From Channallabes apus (taxonomy: Eukaryota; Chordata; Actinopteri; Siluriformes; Clariidae), in assembly GCA_030522415.1 (NCBI GenBank), contig CM060112.1, forward strand, positions 6,169,001 to 6,233,000: a stretch of 64,000 bases of DNA. The letters are read 5' to 3'. Positions 44,264 through 56,726 of this stretch are shown here, piece by piece. The position numbers and the translations under genes are program-made. The notes below the pieces were generated by a model. It saw only the letters and a list, made by a program, of their open reading frames with translations, was not told the DNA's origin and made no database searches. The number at the start of each line of letters is the position of its first letter. The stretch's first letter is position 1.

Positions 44264-44678
44264 CAAACCACATAGGTGAGATAGGGGTATAACAGCAGGA
44301 ATAATGAAGGGGGGGGGGTTAACGGGGGCGGGGCTTGAAGGATGACTTTCACACACACACTGACGGATTGGGAATGACTGCTGTCTGGCTAACAGATTAC
44401 ATAAATTGTCTGAATAACGGATTTCATTTTTGAAAGTATAACTAAATAACTGAGTACAGTGGTTACCCAGTCGGAATGGTTATTACCGTCGCGCTCACCG
44501 CCGTTTAAAGGCGACAGCGGGCAAAATAAATCAGTTGCATTGCAAAGTCATTCGTAAAATGGCCGCCAGGTGGTGCAAAGTGACATTTTCATTCATCGCA
44601 GTAAATACAACAGTGATGATAATTTCCAAAACAAACATGAAAAATCTGAACCAGAGCTATTGATATGTACTGTACAAT

Positions 44679-45806
44679 CTTCTTCTTTGTCTTTCGGCTG
44701 TTCCCTTTCAGGGGTCGCCACAGCGAATCAGCTGCCTCCATCTAACCCTATCCTCTGCATCCTCTTCTCTCACACCAACTAACTTCATGTCCTCTCTCAC
44801 TGCATCCATAAATCTCCTCTTTGGTCTTCCTCTAGACCTCCTGCCTGGCAGTTCCAACCTCAGCATCCTTCTACCAATATATTCACAATCTCTCCTCTGA
44901 ACAAACCACCTCAATCTGGCCTCTCTGACTTTATCTCCAAAACATCTACTGTAACATGGGTTGTCCCTCTGATGAACTCATTCTTGATCCTATCCATCCT
45001 TGTCACTCCCAAAGAGAACCTCAACATCTTCAGCTCTGCTACCTCTAGCTCTGCCTCCTGTCTTTTCTTCAGTGCCACTGTCTCTAAGCCGTAGAGCATA
45101 GCTGGTCTCACCACTGTCCTGTACACCTTTCCTTTCATTCTCGCTGATACTCTTTTATCGCACAACACACCTGACACTTTTCTCCACCCATTCCAACCTG
45201 CCTGTACTCGTCTCTTCACCTCCTTTGAACACTCTCCGTTGCTCTCGACAGTTGACCCTAAGTACTTAAAATCCTGCACCTTCTTTACCTCTGCTCCCTG
45301 TAGCCTCACTGTTCCTCTTGGGTCCCTCTCATTCACACACATGTATTCCGTCTTGCTGCGGCTAACCTTCATTCCTCTGCTTTCCAGAGCGTACCTCCAC
45401 CTCTCCAAATTTTCTTCCACCTGTTCCCAGCTCTCGCTACAAAGCACAATGTCATCTGCAAACATCATAGACCATGGAGACTCCTGTCTAACTTCATCTG
45501 TCATCCTGTCCATCACTAGAGCAAACAAAAAGGGGCTTAGAGCCGATCCTTGATGCAGACCCACCTCCACCTTGAACTCTTCTGTCACACCTACAGCATA
45601 TCTCACCACTGTCTTACAACTCTCATACATGTCCTGCACCACTCTAACATACTTCTCTGCCACTCCAGACTTCCTCATACAACACCACAGCTCCTCTCTC
45701 GGCACCCTGTCGTACGCTTTCTCTAAATCTACAAAGACACAATGCAACTCTTTATTACCTTCTCTGTACTTCTCCATCAGCATCCTCAAAGCAAATACTG
45801 CATCTG
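44679..45806 (-). mobile_element. RTE-type LINE, 5'-truncated
   Basis: Minus-strand frames 45819-44911 and 44914-44708 encode most of an RTE reverse transcriptase: VFVDLEKAYDRVPREELW, GLHQGSALSPFLFAL, MFADDIVL, FKYLGSTV, and the C-terminal RRSRGRPKRRFMD. One frameshift near 44912 separates the last part. The 14-bp target duplication ATGTACTGTACAAT is at 44665-44678 and 45807-45820. The endonuclease domain is lost by truncation. Confidence 0.95.
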
Positions 45807-46133
45807 ATGTACTGTACAATAATGAGTAAAAAAATTATAGTAGATTTATTAACTGAAATAAATGACCATATTTCTGTCATTCCCCACTTAAGGGGGTGGG
45901 AGAATTTTCAAGCGCTACTTGTCAACAAAATTATAACGAAATCGGCCAAGTTTACTATTTATTGAAATATCAATTTCTAAACCAATAAGATCAAACAACA
46001 CCAAGTTTAAAACAGATCAAATACACATGCAATTATTATAACAGGCTTACTTCGTCTTACTCGATTACTCGTTACATCAAAAAAGTAATCCAAGTACTCT
46101 GACTCATTACTTTGTAATGCGTTACGCTCAACA

Positions 46134-46989
46134 GGCAATTATACTGTATTGTAGATGGCCAGTCACCTAAATTTATTCCAAAACTTGTCAGAACCAGAAA
46201 ACCAAAACTAATATTTACTTACAATAGGTTTTGGGCAGCCTACCACATCACTCGAATAAGTAATAAGTTGATTGATAACAAAAGTAGATTAAGGGTTGAA
46301 TGATTGTTTAGCATACTTGTAAAATAAGTAAGATTGACACCCTTGTTGCTCAAAAGAAGAATTAGGTTTAGTCACAGTTCAATGAGGTTGTGATGAAGTT
46401 TTAAAGAACAAGCGAAAGGAATTAGTTCTAACTTTTGGTTTATAACATCAAACAGTGCAGTAACCACAACAATTGTTTTAAATAGTTGGATAGGAGTTTA
46501 CTGTGTTAGTAAAGGTATTTAATTTCAGAAGTGATGCAGGAAATGGCAGTGGATGATTATTGTGCACAAGACATATAATACAACAGGAGATACATGACAT
46601 ATGAATGGCTGTAAACAGCATTGCATCTCAATGGACAATGCAAACTGTGACTCCTACTTGGCAGTAACCTGTATCTATATGCTGTACATAACTGTAACAT
46701 GTGGACTAGTATGTTTATACTGTGGACTGGAAATTGCACAATGTTGTGACCCCATTACATTTTTGAGGGGAGACTGTGTCAGAAGTGACTTTACTGAAGC
46801 ATTCAAAGGGACACCAACTATACATATTATTTATTTTACCCAAATGATAACTCTAATGATTGAGGTAATATTATACGTATGTAATATTTCTTTTTGCTTC
46901 ATGATGCAATTTTTGTCTATATTTTTGGCGGGTTTCTTTTGTAGATAAAAGCAGTCATGCGTAAAGTCTATATGTCGTATATGTCACAA
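46134..46989. other. Unassigned spacer
   Basis: No known gene or repeat recognised. A 115-codon open frame at 46601-46948 is rich in Cys and hydrophobic residues but has no recognised domain, no splice context and no copy in the paralogous blocks. I do not call it a gene. Confidence 0.5.
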
Positions 46990-47756
46990 TGAGTCTCATT
47001 CAAGTGTGCTACATTATACCAGACTGTAGAATTAACCTCTTTGAAAGGCCGGGAAATGTAAAGTAGGAGCTAATTTGTTAGCTTGTTAGCAAGGCCTTGC
47101 AGCTGTGTGTTAATGCTGTACTTAATGTTTTTCTTTTATTAGAATAAGTGTTGATTGCTGTAACAGAAATGTGTTAATGTGTTGTCTGTGTTGTTGTTTA
47201 CTAAAATATTGTTAGGCTTTTGCTCTATCTATTATCTAACACTGGTAACCCATATCCTAGCAGTTCTGTAGCTAAGAATTTAGCCTGTGTGTGCTATTAG
47301 TGTGAGTTTACCAATAAAATACTTTGTTTTAACAGTCATTCTGGTCAAGTTTCTTTCTTGCTGATGCTAGGATGCACCTTGTGCTCTAAGGGGCAGTAGA
47401 GGGCATCAGGCATTAGAGCAGTACACACTGACATGGAGTGATAGCGAGGAAACAAAACTCAAATATAGAAAAATATTAAACACTCATACACCTTTATATG
47501 ATTGTTTATACATTATACCTGACCAGAGGCCAATTTTATGTCTGAAATTTGAACACATAGTTCACACATAACCTCTTAGAGAAGCTCTTCTCACAACAAC
47601 TAAATTGATGGGGAGTGGTTACATCACATTCTAGTTAAGACATAGATAAAGACACAACCCTTCACAGAGCAGGACAGAGACAGTAACAGTGTGTAACAGG
47701 ACAGGAGCTTATAATATCTTTCTGAAGTGGAGTTGGTGTGTGAGTGTGAACTCAGG
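46990..47756 (+). promoter_or_regulatory. Conserved 5' flank of receptor 3
   Basis: 46990-47340 matches the spacer at 39150-39360 and 60930-61360. 47341-47756 matches the upstream region of receptor 1, including AGAGCAGGACAGAGACAG. It probably holds the promoter and 5' UTR of receptor 3. Confidence 0.6.
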
Positions 47757-50700
47757 ATGAAGATCCTCCTCATCTTCACCCTCTGCCTGATCTCAGGTAA
47801 AGAAATGCACTTCAGAATAATCCTCACTCTCAGCAGCAGTGTTACATGAAGGAAGGTTTTGCTCAGATGGATGTTTGGTGTTTTGTTAGATGGAGGAGAT
47901 TCCAAGGCAGTAACAGGATATTCAGGAGGAGGAGTCCTTATCAAGTGCACGTATGATAAAACATACTCACAAAACAAGAAATATTTCTGTAAGGATTCAA
48001 CACCAGGCTGTTCTGACCAAATCAAGACAGCTGCTAAAAATACGTGGATCAATTCAGGAAGATTCTCACTGTATGATGACACCAAATCAGAGAGTTCAAA
48101 GAGAATCAAAGAGTTCTGGGTGATGATCAGAGAGCTCACTGTACAGGACACTGGGACGTACCACTGTGGAGTTGATATAGGTTTTGCGACAGACAATTAC
48201 ACACTAGTGGAACTGAAGGTAAAGGAAGGTGAGTTTTCCAACACTGATACCAAGTAATCATACTTCATTACTATACTTATGTAACATTTCACCGTTTTTA
48301 TTACCATTAATATGTTACTTTATTCATATATTAAGATCATGATTTAATCCATATTTACTTTTTGCCCGGCTGAGACTTAAACACAGTGGTACGAAAAAGT
48401 ATGTAAACCTTTTGGAATTTAATGGCTTTCTGCATTAATTTGTCATAAAAGGTGATCTGATCTTCCTCTAAGAGTCAATGGTACTGACAAATATAATGTG
48501 CCTAAAATAATAATATGCATACAAATTCTGATCCTTCATGTCTTTATTGAACACACTCATTTAACATTCAAAATGGCAGTGAAAATTTACAGATAGTGTT
48601 TTCATGATAATGCCAGATGAAGTATTTTTTTTAAAGTCCTTTCTAAATAGTTTCATCAGTTCATAAAACATTTTGCCAATACTGCTGTGGAGTGTCAATG
48701 TGCTCTTTCGCAAACTTTAGGTGTGCAGGTATGTTCTTTTTAGTAAGTAGTAGCTTCATTTGTGGTGTCCTGCCATTCACACCCTGCTTGTTCAATGTTT
48801 TACGCACTGTAGACTAGTGTTGGGTGTTTTTGTGGTAGAGTACTTGGATTACTTTTTTAATGTAATGAGTAATCTAATGCGTTAGGTCTTGCCAGTTATT
48901 TAGTTATTTCTTCAAAAATGTAATCAATTTATTTAATCCATGAGCCAGACAGCAGTCATTCCCAATCCGTTGGTGTGTGTGTGAAAGTCGTCCTACAAGC
49001 CCCCATTCCCGATAACCCGCCCCCCTCTGTTATTCCTGCTGTTATACCCCTATCTCACCTACGCGGTTTGACTATGCGAGGACTGACACGCGGAAAGATG
49101 GAAACCTACCAGTTACGGCGGTAGTTACGGCCACCGTGTAGGTGAGATCGGAGAGTTAACAGATTATGGGCCAAATTTCACTGAGTGATGATGGTAGAAT
49201 AATTATAAAGGTCTTGACTAAAACAATATGCATGAGGAATCACAAAGGAGTTTTCATTTTCTGCAGTGGAAAAGTACTCAAACTAGTTACTCCTATCAGG
49301 AAGTAACGCTGTAATGTAACTGATTACTTTTTAATGAGAGTAATTTTGTAATTAGTTACTTTAAAAAGTAACACCCCCAACACTGCTGTAGACTCATGAA
49401 CACAGATGTTAGCCAGTTTCGATGATGCCCTAAAATATTTTGCTGTCACTCAGGGTTGTTTCTTTACCTCATTGATGAGTCTTTGTTGTGCTCTTGGGAT
49501 CATTTGGTCTGAGCACCTGGTTCTTGGTAGAGTAGCCACAGTCCCAAAGTGATTTAGGCACATTATATTTCTCAATAACCATGACTTAGTTGAAGATCAG
49601 ATCACATTTTTAACAAATTAATGCAGAAAACAATAAAATTACAACCTATACCTAGTAGAAATACCTACAGTAGCAACTCAACTCATTCTTTAATACTCCT
49701 TCATGGATTATCTTCGAAAAGATTTATTGTTCCAGTGTGTGTTTGTGAGCTGTTTTACTCTTCAAATCTGACATTTGTATTCTGTTATTCAGGCCTGATC
49801 CTGTTCACTTGTATAGATTGTTAAAAACGTTTCCATCTAAGGTGTAAGAAGAGCTTAGTCTTCTAATTTACTTCTAATGAATAAGGAATTTAAACCATGA
49901 TCTTAAAAATTCATGATAATAATAAAAACAAACTTTTTTTTTTAATGAACTGAACATGGCTTGACCATCTTGTTTTCTAACAGGGCCCTTGGTCTCTAGA
50001 GAAGTGAATGCACATGCAGGGAGAAGACTCAATATTAAGTGCGTATATGAGGATGAACTCAAAGACAAACCAAAATCTTTCTGTAAGATCGAGACAGATC
50101 ATAGCTGCTCAAATCAAATAAGAACAAAACTGAACAGTGAATGGTCACATGATGGCAGATTCTCAGTTCATGACGACAGAAGTTCAGGATTCTTCAGTGT
50201 GTTTATCAGAGAGCTGATTATGGAGGACACTGGAACATACGCGTGTGCTGTTGATGTGTTTAATAGAAGACAGACCTACACTGTAGTGAAGCTGAATGTA
50301 ACAGAAGGTGAGTAACTGTAGTTGTGTGCGTTAACAGAGGAAACATGTTGTGATGATACAATAAATTTGCGAATTTAAATATCAAGTTAAGTATAACTCA
50401 AACTCCATAGTGACTCCATAGTCTCGTTGCACCTCCAAAGCTGGTGGTTCACAACTTTGCTTGTGTGTGTGTGTGTGGTATTTGTTTTTTTTTATTGTGC
50501 CTCATTCCCTGATCCTACAAAAAAAAAGCAGTGTAACGAATGCATGGATGGACAATAAGTTTAACTCATGAATTATTTTTCACTATAGCTTCCTGTCCTC
50601 ATATCAGTCCTCATATGAGGATCCTACAAGGATCCTCCACAGACAGTAAGATGAACTTACATAAAAAAATCTGCTGAGGAGCATCTATAGCTCTTCAAAC

Positions 50701-52079
50701 CTTCAAGAATTACATGAAATAATCAAAATATCCCATATGAAGGCTTTTTTCCAGGCTGCTACACATATTGTAGGTTGATGAATGCTTCCATGATTAATGT
50801 ATCTCCACATACAGTATTTGGGCTGTAAGAACTGGGGCAGGATGTTTATTTGATGTTTGTGTTCACAGTGTGTAGAAAGGCAGTGATGTGTGAGCCGTCA
50901 TGTGACACAGCATCAAAATTCAGGAAAACTTTGTGTCCAAAATGATATAGAAGTAAAATAATAATTTTTACAGTGTGAATATAAATAATTCACACTGTAA
51001 GTTTTTTTTTAATAGAACACATAAACACGTGTAACCTGAGATGACCTGACTGTGATTTGCAGATCTGTCCTATGAGAAGTCCATCAGTGAGACTGTCCAT
51101 GTAGGAGGTGAATCGAGCATCAGCTGTAAATACCCAGAATCCCTCAGGAGTAATCCCAAGTTTTTCTGCAAGATGAGGCTACAAGATTCTGCTTGCACTT
51201 ATAAAAAAACTATTAATGAAAGTAGAAAATACATAAATATAGGAAAATTCTCCCTGTATGATGACAGAGAAAGACAAATCTTGAGTGTGAGTATTAGAAG
51301 TCCAGCTGAGCGAGACTCTGGTGAATACTGGTGTGGAGCTGAAGCAGGCTGGGAATCTGATGATGGATACAAGGTTTATTTCACACAGATCCACCTGACA
51401 GTAACTGGTGAGTTTGTAGAGACACACTGCATTTATATTGGCATTACACAGTTTTTGTGTGGAGCACAGAGTCAGTACACGTCCTAACCAGGACTAGCCT
51501 GCGATATTATTGGACAGTTAGTGAATAAAACAATAGTGTGAATACAAACAGAGCAGTTAAGTTCAGAAATTAGTTAAGACGTGGCATTGAAGTGAACTAA
51601 CGCTTATTATTTCTTACACAGACTTCTGTCCTTTTAGACTAAATAATGTGATGAGCAGATGTGATAGTGGGTTCAATGTTTGTTCCTTGCACATGTGCAT
51701 TTCTGCTTCCCTACACTTGCTGTGAGACAGCAGAAGTATAAGGAACAGTCAATACCCATAAACTAAACAGCCACTGTACTTTTGAGTCTGTTCTGAAACT
51801 TTTCTTAAAATTTTTAGATTCAAGTCCTTCAATCTGGAAACCAAGACAACCTTCATCATCATCATCATCATCATCATCATCGCCATTATCCTCCTCCTCA
51901 TTATTATCATCATCAACATCATCAACATTGTTACTATCATCAATCTTATACACACCATTACCACATTCATCATCATCTTCATCATTGTCACTTTCATCCT
52001 CCTCCTCTTCTGCCTTCTCATCACCATCATCAAAATTTCCATCACCCTCCTCTTCATTATTGTTTTTGTCATTGTCATT

Positions 52080-52110
<31 letters not shown>

Positions 52111-52934
52111 CCACCATCATCATCATCATCGTTGTCACTTTTGACCTCCTCCTCCTCCTCATCATCATCATCATCATTAAAATTGTTGTCATCACCATCA
52201 TCCTCATCCACTTTATCACCATCATTATCAAACACACCATTACCACCTCATGCATCATCACCACCGTCACGATTGTCATTTTTGTCCTCCACCTCTTCAT
52301 CGTCATCACCATCATCATCATCACCACCATCGTTGTCATTTTTGACCTCCTCCTCCTCCTCATCATCATCATCATTAAAATTGTTGTCATCACCATCATC
52401 CTCATCACCATTATCACCATCATTATCATACACACCATTACCACCTCATGCATCATCACCACCGTCACGATTGTCATTTTTGTCCTCCACCTCTTCATCA
52501 TCATCATCATCATCAAAGTTGTTGGCATCACTATCACCCTCCTCATTATTTTTGTCATCATCATCATCATTACTGTCACCACCATTATTATACACACCAT
52601 TACCAACACATTCATCATCATCACCAACATCACTGTCATTTTCGTCATCCTCCTCCTTCTCCTCCTCTTCATCATCATCATTATCTAAGTCTATGCAAGA
52701 TTCTCAGCCAGCAGGTGATTCTGCTACAGTACAATGCACATCACACCCATAATTTAACTCCAGGACTTTGATTAATCTGATCTCTTTGATCAGTATGTTG
52801 GTTAAAGTGTCGGTTTCTTTTCCAGAATTTCCAGCTTCCACTGTGATCACTGTGTCTGTAATTATTCTGCTGCTTTTGATTGTTTTTACAATCCTCACTT
52901 TGACTCTACAAAAGAGGTGCACGTTGCAAGGTAT

Positions 52935-52982
<48 letters not shown>

Positions 52983-53276
52983 TATAAAATGTATCACTCG
53001 ATTTTAGTGTGTATAAAAAATAATCACCTCTTCAATCATCTCATTACACTTTGTTGTTCCACAGCTCAGTTACCCACAATCTCCTCTGATCAGGACGTCT
53101 ACTCCACAGCTCAGTTACTCACAGGTCAATCAGGTGATAAACCTGCTGTAGGTCTGACTTACGCAACAATGAGTTTTCACCCCAACACCACCAGCTCTAA
53201 TGATGCAGTTCCACAGGTTAGGGACGACGTCACTTCTGACTACGCTTCAGTCAGTCACATTACTTCATCTGTTTAG
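47757..53276 (+). CDS. CD300/pIgR-like inhibitory Ig receptor 3 (three Ig domains)
   Basis: Predicted exons are 47757-47796, 47890-48228, 49984-50307, 51063-51407, 51818-52714, 52826-52930 and 53065-53276, all joined in phase 1, giving 753 aa. Residues 1-14 are the signal peptide, identical to receptor 1. Three V-type Ig domains follow at 14-126, 127-234 and 235-349, each with the canonical Cys pair and the extra FCK...C(S/T) pair of CD300/pIgR domains. In the second, the usual YWC/YHC is YAC. A Ser-rich stalk spans 350-648. The transmembrane helix is at about 652-674. The tail holds one canonical ITIM, SDYASV (Y743), and an altered one, LTYATM (Y716). The extra tail exon of receptor 1 and most of its tyrosine repeats are absent. 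Predicted inhibitory surface receptor. Confidence 0.85.
48384..49655 (-). mobile_element. Tc1/mariner relic in intron 2 of receptor 3
   Basis: The left end CAGTGGTACGAAAAAGTATG and inner strings CTGCATTAATTTGTCA and GGTGATCTGATCTTC have inverted partners near 49577-49640. Fragments such as TTGTGCTCTTGGGATCATTTGG read like a decayed minus-strand transposase. A hAT-like MITE (48815-49385) is nested in it. Confidence 0.65.
48815..49385. mobile_element. Compact hAT-like MITE
   Basis: Ends TAGTGTTGGG and CCCAACACTG with the 8-bp target duplication CTGTAGAC at 48807-48814 and 49386-49393. The interior is related to 43034-46133 in reverse orientation and non-coding. Confidence 0.8.
51818..52714 (+). 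repeat. Expanded TCA-repeat tract encoding receptor 3 Ser stalk
   Basis: An 897-bp exon of TCA/TCC-type triplets with no stop. A unit of about 190 bp (containing ACCACCTCATGCATCATCACC) is duplicated near 52243 and 52440, encoding YTPLPPHASSPPSRLSFLSS-like blocks twice. Runs of 9-12 TCA triplets make it prone to slippage. The product is roughly two-thirds Ser with Leu and Pro, likely heavily O-glycosylated. Confidence 0.85.
52935..52982. repeat. CA microsatellite in intron 6 of receptor 3
   Basis: A pure dinucleotide tract directly after the transmembrane exon donor, in a 134-bp intron. Confidence 0.95.
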
Positions 53277-53486
53277 TTTAGCGTCATTAGGGCTCAAGTC
53301 ATGTGACACTGGAATATATGGAAAATATTTTTTAGCAATGACTGTAGTATGTGCATTTATTTTTAAAGATGCAGTTAAGGTCATACTATTGTTATTCTGC
53401 TTATTCTTTAAAGTTATTTGCTTCCATAGTTTGCACTCCTGAGCTTGTTTACATGTTTTTTTGCATAAGAAACCTAGAATGTTTAC

Positions 53487-53489
<3 letters not shown>

Positions 53490-53558
<69 letters not shown>
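53490..53558. repeat. TA microsatellite in 3' UTR of receptor 3
   Basis: About 34 TA dinucleotides in the putative 3' UTR, able to form a hairpin in the transcript. Confidence 0.95.
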
Positions 53559-53560
<2 letters not shown>

Positions 53561-53634
53561 GGCAGTACAGGTGAACTAACTTTAATGAATTCCACATAAA
53601 ATCACAGTTACATATACAGTATACAGTACAAATC

Positions 53635-53776
53635 TCACAATGTGACAGTCACAGTCATGAGATATTTCTGCACAATGACCTCTTCATCTCCTTGTGTTGT
53701 TGTACACATGTGCTCCAGACTGAGGAGACTCCGACACTGCTCAGGGGTCCCGTTATAGTCATAGCGCATATCAGGC
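53635..53776 (-). CDS. Possible terminal coding exon on the minus strand, unknown gene
   Basis: Read on the minus strand, a TCAG acceptor is followed by 47 open codons ending at TGA (53635-53637). They include DMRYDYNGTPEQCRSLLSLE and EEVIVQKYLMTVTVTL. Composition is protein-like, unlike the surrounding AT-rich DNA. I do not recognise the family. It may be the last exon of a gene lying to the right on the other strand, or a fragment carried in by duplication. No partner exon was found in the window. Confidence 0.4.
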
Positions 53777-54014
53777 CTGATCTCATTTTATCTAATTACA
53801 ACATACAGCCTGTCACTTTGGTTAGGAGGTGTGAGTGTGTATTATTTTGTGTTGACTTCTTTATATAATAATATAAAAAAAATGTTTTCTATACCTTTCT
53901 ATTTTAATGAGATTATATTCTATGCTTCTTCAGAAAACTCTTCCTATTTTATGCATCCAAATTTAACTCACACCATCTGCTCTCTTGTGTCTTTTTTAGC
54001 TTGTAAAATGTCCC

Positions 54015-54570
54015 ACATGCAGAGTGTGCATGCTGAATTTAAGGGCAAATGAAACGTGTCTTAGTGCTCAGCACATTTTTGTAATGATCACTATGACTGA
54101 TACTGCTCTGTGCGCTCATATCTGCTCTTCTCCAGCTCTATATTTCCAAGTAGAGGCACCAATTCTGGAAATTATGCTTAATCAGTGAAATAAACATTCA
54201 TGCGTGTTTTTGCTTTTTTATTTAATAACTGATGTTGAATTTAAAACAAATGTTGAGTAACAGAGAAAGAAACAAGGTTTTCATCTAGTTATTTATAATC
54301 TGAAGCTTTATTTTAACCACAAAATAATATTTACAACATAAAGGTTAAAGTTTGCATAATAACCTTAAGCTTTCTTCATCCCTTATAATATAATAACCTC
54401 TTTCTAAAAATCCTCTTTCTTTAAAATTCTAACTTTTATAAACAACCAAATAAAATATACATAGAACATGATGCATGTTACATAATGTAATACATAAAAA
54501 TATACAACATACTGAGCATGATTACTGGAATTATAAACTCTTCTTCCCTCTGTAGGTAGAAAAAAAATCA
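54015..54570 (+). repeat. 3'-flank duplication block, copy 3, part 1
   Basis: Aligns with 785-1460 and 36437-36700 (GCGCTCATATCTGCTCTTC, GTTTGCATAATAACC, GAGCATGATTACTGGAAT). It continues at 56640-56725 and, after the BEL insertion, at 60200. Confidence 0.75.
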
Positions 54571-54699
54571 CACTTAAATGATATTAATAACATTAATAAT
54601 AATAATAATAAGAAGAAGAATAAATAAACCCTGGATTTCAAACCATACATTTTTTCCTCTCTTACACACCATATGCTCTAGAGGGCAGTAGAGACTCTA

Positions 54700-55085
54700 A
54701 AAGTTGCAGAGAAGTACAGATACAGTACGTAGGTGTCTATCAGCAGGGATTCTGATCTAGACTGACATTCTGATCTGACCAAGAGGCAGTTGTCTTCATT
54801 CAAGTGCTCCAGTCCCTGCTGCAGAGAGACACTGCCAGGATATAATCACCTCCATGCTTTACTGTAGATATTATGATATTTGGATGGTGAGGATTTATTG
54901 GATAATAAAATTTTAGTCTCATTTGACCATAGCACTTTTTTATGTGTTTTTTTTTTTTGCAACCCTCCCATACAAGCCACATTTGTGGAGAATTTGTAAT
55001 ATTCTCTGACCACTTTCTTCCAAAATTTGAGTGACATCCTGATTCAGGGAGGGGCTTTGTTGTACCAAATACCTTGCACTTCCTA
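54700..55085 (-). mobile_element. Probable Tc1-like transposase relic
   Basis: Minus-strand text reads like a decayed Tc1 segment (GACCATAGCACTTTTT, ATTTGTGGAGAATTTGTAAT, CATCCTGATTCAGGGAGGGG). No terminal repeats are seen. The family call is tentative. Confidence 0.35.
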
Positions 55086-55760
55086 ATTATTGTCATGATT
55101 CTCAGAGCTAGGAAACAGATGCAAATGCAGGATGTCAGCTCAACGAGTCTTTATTTGATGATGAACAAACTTAAACACACAAAAAGGCTTCAGGAGACTG
55201 ACTCCCCAGGCTGGGGCTGCAGGTGGGCGAGCAAAAGGAAAATAACTGAACTCAAAGAAAATAACAAAGAGGAATATTTTGCAACAAAAGGGCTGTACTG
55301 TACTTCTCAGCTTTGACCTTGACTTTGGTCTGGCATTCGTGCAAAACCGACCCCGAGGAGGAGACAAAAAGACAAGAGGTATTATGGTGAACCATTCACA
55401 CATACGTATGACAAAAACAGTGCACGGACAGGAAGCTACGGGTTCGGCTGGTTTAAATAGTGACACACGGGGGAGACACAGGTGAAATTGATTTAGTGTT
55501 ATTGTGAGACATATACCAACATAGACACACTAGGGTGAGACAAAGCGGCGGCTCAGTAATAAGGAGAACCAGATTTTATTCCCCGGGACCGTGGTGGTAC
55601 AGGTGTGACAGTTATACATTTAGGCATTTTGGCCGACACCCTTATCCAGAGCGACTTACATTATCTTCATCTACCATTTTTACCCAAATCTTCCTCAGAT
55701 ATACCCAACACCTTACAGGAAATATCACAATTATTTATTATCGAATAAAAAAAATAATAG
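55086..55760. other. Unassigned interspersed-repeat-like sequence
   Basis: 55093-55613 begins TGTCATGATTCT and ends GTGTGACAG, like weak inverted ends of a non-autonomous element. 55619-55680 (CATTTTGGCCGACACCCTTA) resembles a very common fish repeat. No gene is seen. Confidence 0.35.
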
Positions 55761-55776
55761 TAATAATAAATGGGTT

Positions 55777-56137
55777 GGGCAGCACGGTGGTGTAGTGGTT
55801 AGCACTTGCACCTCCAGGGTCCGGGTTCGATTCCCGGCCAGGCTCGATTCCCGTCTCTGTGTGCATGGAGTTTGCATGTTCTCCCCGTGCTTGGTGGGTT
55901 TCCTCCGGGTACTCCGGTTTCCTCCCACAGTCCAAAGATATGCAGGTTAGGCTAATTGGCGTTCCTAAATTGACCATAGTGTTTAAATGAGTGTGTGTGT
56001 GTGTGTGTGTGTCCTCTGCGATGGATTGGCACGCTGTCCAGCGTGTACCCTGCCTCGTGCCCTGAGTCTCCTGGGATAGGCTTCAGGTCCCCGCGACCCT
56101 AAATACAGGATAAAGTGGTATAGAAGATGAATGAATG
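55777..56137 (+). mobile_element. tRNA-derived SINE copy D (plus strand, full length)
   Basis: It shows the internal promoter best: A-box TGGTGTAGTGG (55788-55798) and B-box GGTTCGATTCC (55824-55834), then the body and a GAAT tail. The 12-bp target duplication AATAAATGGGTT is at 55765-55776 and 56138-56149. Confidence 0.92.
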
Positions 56138-56149
56138 AATAAATGGGTT

Positions 56150-56725
56150 AGCACCCAGGAAAGTGCAAAATCAGAGAATCTTTGAAGAACAAAAGAAGGG
56201 TTTTCTATCGCAGGGTGCCGCTGATGAGCCTAGGCGAGAAATATTAGATAGGGGTGCCCCAATCACTAAGGGGTACACTACTAGGTGTACACTACTACCA
56301 TGAAGAAGAAGAAAGGTCGGCTGAACAGGAAGAACACTGAAAGTAGAAAGCAGAGCTACGCCCCCTGTGTAAAATGTTTTTCATGCAATCAATCTCTAGT
56401 TTTTCCTTGCGGTGGAAACCTACAGTACAGTATGAATGCGCAAACACTGTGTCTGTCTTCATTTCAAGCAGCAAAGCAACAAAATTTCTATATTTTGTGA
56501 TAATTTGCTATACATGTTAAATATACAAAAATGTCTACAAGAATATAGATTCTATTTCTCTTTGCTGTGTGTAACTGTTGGAGGAGAAATGATGTAATGA
56601 GATTTGTACTAAAAAGATTTAAAAAAATTAAACAATTAAAAGAATTTAACAAAAAGTGAATACAAATTATTAAAAAGATATAAAAACTTACAGTAATACT
56701 ATACAAGGGAATTGCTATTTGTTTA
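56150..56725. other. Spacer; end belongs to duplicated flank
   Basis: No gene. 56640-56725 aligns with 1580-1665 (TTACAGTAATACTATACAAG), marking host DNA just left of the BEL insertion. Confidence 0.5.
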
Positions 56726-56726
56726 A

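Larger units (their letters stand above)
43034..46133. mobile_element. hAT-like element with CAGTGTTGGGG end, carrying nested insertions
   Basis: The left end CAGTGTTGGGGGACGTTACT and the inner text match, in reverse orientation, the compact copy at 48815-49385. The right end near 46133 (AATGCGTTACGCTCAACA) is imperfect. It is interrupted by a second hAT element (43408-44263) and an RTE LINE (44679-45806). No transposase of its own is visible. Confidence 0.6.

Noticed and set aside
46601..46948. 115-codon Cys-rich open frame
   Set aside because: No recognised motif, no splice or promoter context and no conservation in the duplicated blocks.
51711..52681. Long minus-strand open frames rich in Met or Asp/Asn opposite the TCA tract
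   Set aside because: They are mirror images of the TCA/TGA triplet repeat. The plus-strand Ser frame has matching splice sites and a paralog at 5777-6025.
53265..53599. Frames across the TA tract
   Set aside because: Alternating Tyr-Ile codons simply reflect the TA microsatellite.
55788..55834. A possible tRNA gene (A-box and B-box present)
   Set aside because: It is the head of a dispersed SINE with target duplications. The cloverleaf is not preserved.
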